NCBI RefSeq assembly: GCF_009870825.1
Contig: NZ_WTWY01000002.1
Span: 124,001 to 188,000 of the forward strand
Direction of reading: 5' to 3'
Source of the DNA: Paenibacillus sp. USDA918EY
Lineage (GTDB): Bacteria > Bacillota > Bacilli > Paenibacillales > Paenibacillaceae
DNA: 64,000 bases
A program made the position numbers and the translations under genes. The notes beneath the pieces are model-generated. The model was not told where the DNA came from. It ran no database searches and saw only the letters and a program-made list of their open reading frames with translations. Of this stretch, positions 62,601 through 64,000 are shown piece by piece (within the stretch, counting starts at the first letter, position 1; every line of letters begins with the position of its first letter).

Positions 62601-64000
62601 GGCCCAACCATTATTAACAACAACTTGGGTTTCCGTTCCTTTTGGATCATAGCTGTATTGGGTAATCCGTCTTAACGTATCATTTACTTTTACTTCTGTC
62701 CACAGAGGCAATTTCCAATGATATGGAGCTGCGGAAGTCTTATAATTATAGTTTATCTCTTGTCCCGTACTAAGCTTAGCGGAAGTTATCAGGCCAGTAT
62801 CGTCATACGCATATGTGGTCACAAGCTTTTCTGAAGCTGAACCCGATTGCTCCTTGGATTCCTCTACCTGTGTAGGGGTATTTCGGTTTACCTTTTCATC
62901 ATAAGTGTAGCTCGTCTTGTAGGAGTATCCGTCACCTTCCTGAAGATTTTGCTTTAAACGCAGTAATTCAGGCTGATTGTCTCCGCCAAAAGACTTGGAA
63001 AAATTGTATACTTCCTTGACTCTTCCATCTTGGACCGTTGTGGTCCAATCAGCAGATTGGCCGTAGGAGTTCAAATCTTCCCCGGAATAAGCCAAGGTAA
63101 CATTTCTTAGAATCTGTTCACCGGATGTCGTGCTGTACGTATTTTTTCGGCTTCGTACTTTAAATACGTATTCGGTTGCGGATGACCCGATTTTTTTTAA
63201 CGATGTCTCATAATTCAATTCCAAAGCCGCAGACGAGGGAGATATCATCTGTACCAACAGAGCGGTTCGATTTACGCCCTGCTTCTCGAAATCCCCTGAT
63301 AAACCAGGCAAAAAGTTAAATCGTGAATTCTGAATGGAATATACATATCTAGTAGAACGGTTTAACGAATCTGTGACCTTGCTTAATATAGTGAACTCGC
63401 CTGGCGTCTTTTCATATACTATTTTACGATCCGTTCCCTTTTGCTGAACCGTAACCGTAAGACTATCATAAGAAAAGCCGATCGAGTTGCCTTCATTATT
63501 TGAAATTTCTTTTAGAACGGATACTCCATTTATCGTTGTATATTTAAAATCAACATGGTTGTCGTACCCGTCTTTTATTTGGAGCAAGTTGCCTTCCCCG
63601 CTAAAGAAGTAATCATACCCATTCAGTACAGAAAGCCGGTAAGCGCTCGAGATACCGTCAACCGTAATCGAAGTATCCGTCAAGATTGTCAAGTCATTCC
63701 ATCCGTATCCTTCCAACTTCAAGGAATCTGACAGGTTATAGGTACCTACTGAAGGAATATAAATCTGCCGTGATCCTGCACGATTTGTGATGAAAGGAAG
63801 ATCCCAGCGCCACCCCCGTCCAAGTGATGACATCAATTCCTCTTTCCGGACAGAGGATTCGTTTTGGTATGTCCCGCTTCCTTCATCAAATCGTACGCCA
63901 ATTTGTTCGTTGGCCCGGGAACTGTCATATGTTCGAACGAGATCAAAAGGAATCAATCCCGGCAGGGTCATGTCCACATTGCTTATCTGGACATCACCAG
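59676..64000 (-). CDS. Rhs/YD-repeat polymorphic toxin with nuclease-like C-terminal domain, 5' partial
   Basis: At least 1440 residues; the frame is still open at the window end (reading ISNVDMTLPGLIPFDLVRTYDSS), so the N-terminus is missing. Dozens of YD repeats are visible (GRVTKILFKDGTQ, YTYDALGNISTV, YRYDGDGLLYERTEGDE). The conserved RHS core end is YLRARWYDPGTARFMGEDTY...NPLSYVDPSGYD at about 60320-60470. After it comes a unique tail of about 210 residues (59676-60320) with YGTYVHQQLG, GRLDYAL, EIYELKP and HDQLNGYING. The D...E-x-K spacing fits a PD-(D/E)xK nuclease. The tail ends in a Gly/Pro-rich stretch. It is likely a contact-delivered antibacterial toxin. Confidence 0.9.
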   Translation of the reverse strand, partial: GDVQISNVDMTLPGLIPFDLVRTYDSSRANEQIGVRFDEGSGTYQNESSVRKEELMSSLGRGWRWDLPFITNRAGSRQIYIPSVGTYNLSDSLKLEGYGWNDLTILTDTSITVDGISSAYRLSVLNGYDYFFSGEGNLLQIKDGYDNHVDFKYTTINGVSVLKEISNNEGNSIGFSYDSLTVTVQQKGTDRKIVYEKTPGEFTILSKVTDSLNRSTRYVYSIQNSRFNFLPGLSGDFEKQGVNRTALLVQMISPSSAALELNYETSLKKIGSSATEYVFKVRSRKNTYSTTSGEQILRNVTLAYSGEDLNSYGQSADWTTTVQDGRVKEVYNFSKSFGGDNQPELLRLKQNLQEGDGYSYKTSYTYDEKVNRNTPTQVEESKEQSGSASEKLVTTYAYDDTGLITSAKLSTGQEINYNYKTSAAPYHWKLPLWTEVKVNDTLRRITQYSYDPKGTETQVVVNNGWAGLLLAQTDRVVDSKGRIIKTTTKDETNDIQSSFTYESPYGSYLPSSRSIIVHDALSKTETVTDKFDYTSAGQLQTLTDGSGQKQTYEYDAGGRVTKILFKDGTQATTAYDDFNNRITRTAPDGIITKEQYNPFGLLAEEQTADSVYKYTYDNEGNITSSTDAENNITKYDTDAFGHLTQTNYADGTSSNVTYNVVERTTTYTDAAGNKIREKRDLLGRPLATEEWKNGAFTPLEKREYDLAGDVTAVIDGNGQRTQYTYDALGNISTVTTPDQRVFRYMYSKTGNLTSIMLPTNETVFKQHDELGRLIKETDSKRQTTTYFYDQRSNLVKLIDRQGRATEYTYSNDDMLTGIKGPDISVTYTYDDMGRRKSMTDEHGITSYNYSAANGMLQSLSYPDGTRIDYENNKQQRIGYSVTGSKDAALQVRSELDNMNRVIAMDVTVGSGGSGFRAAAASPLDRMTFDYGANSMLKGQSFGNGLRTGYEYNGYDLSGMQIQQNGKTQHQFGYTYDNNKNIISRTQNGVTDQYTYDPLNRIKSESGSQNETYSYNANGNRVDHGSGKIYGLKNAEYTYDSQNRLTQVQGEGKKVTYRYDGDGLLYERTEGDETTRYYYDDEAKLIAEANVSASGKPETTYIYVYDLNGELKSRLDKKTGKLQYYQLNGHGDVIGLVDADGNTLNSYTYDIWGGPLTEEETVPNVLRYSGEYWDNTTGLQYLRARWYDPGTARFMGEDTYKGELSDPLSLNLYTYVANNPLSYVDPSGYDPEFGSTAYGTYVHQQLGFIFKLVNYLGKEVAFTEQNVKLVNGKNGRLDYALQVSEHRFEIYELKPVSWMKEKNPELNASAHDQLNGYINGINMNGFRGDSKARAKVGTTWNPNGLVMMSPFNPKKEIVIYSNYALEPGMLYYGERNKQSKESVPEVDPKTVWDKIKDFFSAEYYPTDGVPGPHGLPSLGGGKKKSGGFIPFPPGLPVIPVL

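Noticed and set aside
60320..63977. Repetitive DNA over several kilobases
   Set aside because: The repeats are the degenerate YD repeats of the Rhs protein, not a DNA-level repeat array.

Overview
The window looks like chromosomal DNA of a spore-forming, Paenibacillus-like Firmicute. The reasons are strong GGAGG ribosome-binding sites with many GTG/TTG starts, a T-box leader, a comQXPA quorum-sensing locus, a BclA-like collagen-repeat protein, and a sugar-uptake/carbohydrate-active locus of the kind common in that family. No taxonomic search could be run, so the genus is an inference. No tRNA, rRNA or CRISPR array was seen.

Layout. 1-1523: the 5' part of a DHA2 drug-efflux gene and its TetR regulator. 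1627-3608: a short methionyl-tRNA synthetase behind a T-box leader. 3640-7967: comQ, comX, comP and comA, all on the minus strand. 8053-26650: an apparently intact ribosomal peptide (RiPP) cluster of the thiopeptide / azole-and-dehydroalanine type, all on the minus strand. It begins with two 56-residue precursors whose last 50 residues are identical and continues through two LanB-type dehydratases, two YcaO cyclodehydratases, an ABC exporter, an M20 amidohydrolase, three poorly recognisable proteins, a SpaB_C/pyridine-synthase-type protein, a SagB dehydrogenase and an E1-like partner. 26748-32640: small membrane, DUF and spore-surface genes. 33007-34389: mntH with a probable MntR operator. 34609-44581: a sugar ABC transporter, a GntR/LacI-type regulator, a GxGYxYP protein, a DUF4965 protein and an AraC regulator. 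44582-46060: a solo tnpB element. 46139-47491: a sodium symporter. 47656-52389: gnd, fsa and zwf with a divergent LysR gene. 52573-57314: mixed accessory genes, including a wrecked peroxiredoxin and a DedA-PAP2 fusion that lacks its catalytic histidines. 57312-64000: an AT-richer Rhs toxin/immunity region with decayed immunity-gene copies; the Rhs gene runs off the window.

How the parts may work together. ComQ should isoprenylate ComX on its penultimate Trp, ComP should sense the pheromone and ComA should act on DNA. The hexamer TTGCGG/CCGCAA, the unit of Bacillus ComA sites, is clustered in two places: four copies (one imperfect) on an exact 11-bp period just upstream of comX, and three copies just upstream of the twin RiPP precursors. 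The simplest reading is an autoinducing quorum circuit that also switches on the neighbouring peptide antibiotic operon. That pairing, the duplicated core peptide and the doubled LanB/YcaO machinery are the most interesting content here. A second, independent conflict system is the Rhs protein, with a nuclease-like C-terminal domain and its adjacent immunity gene.
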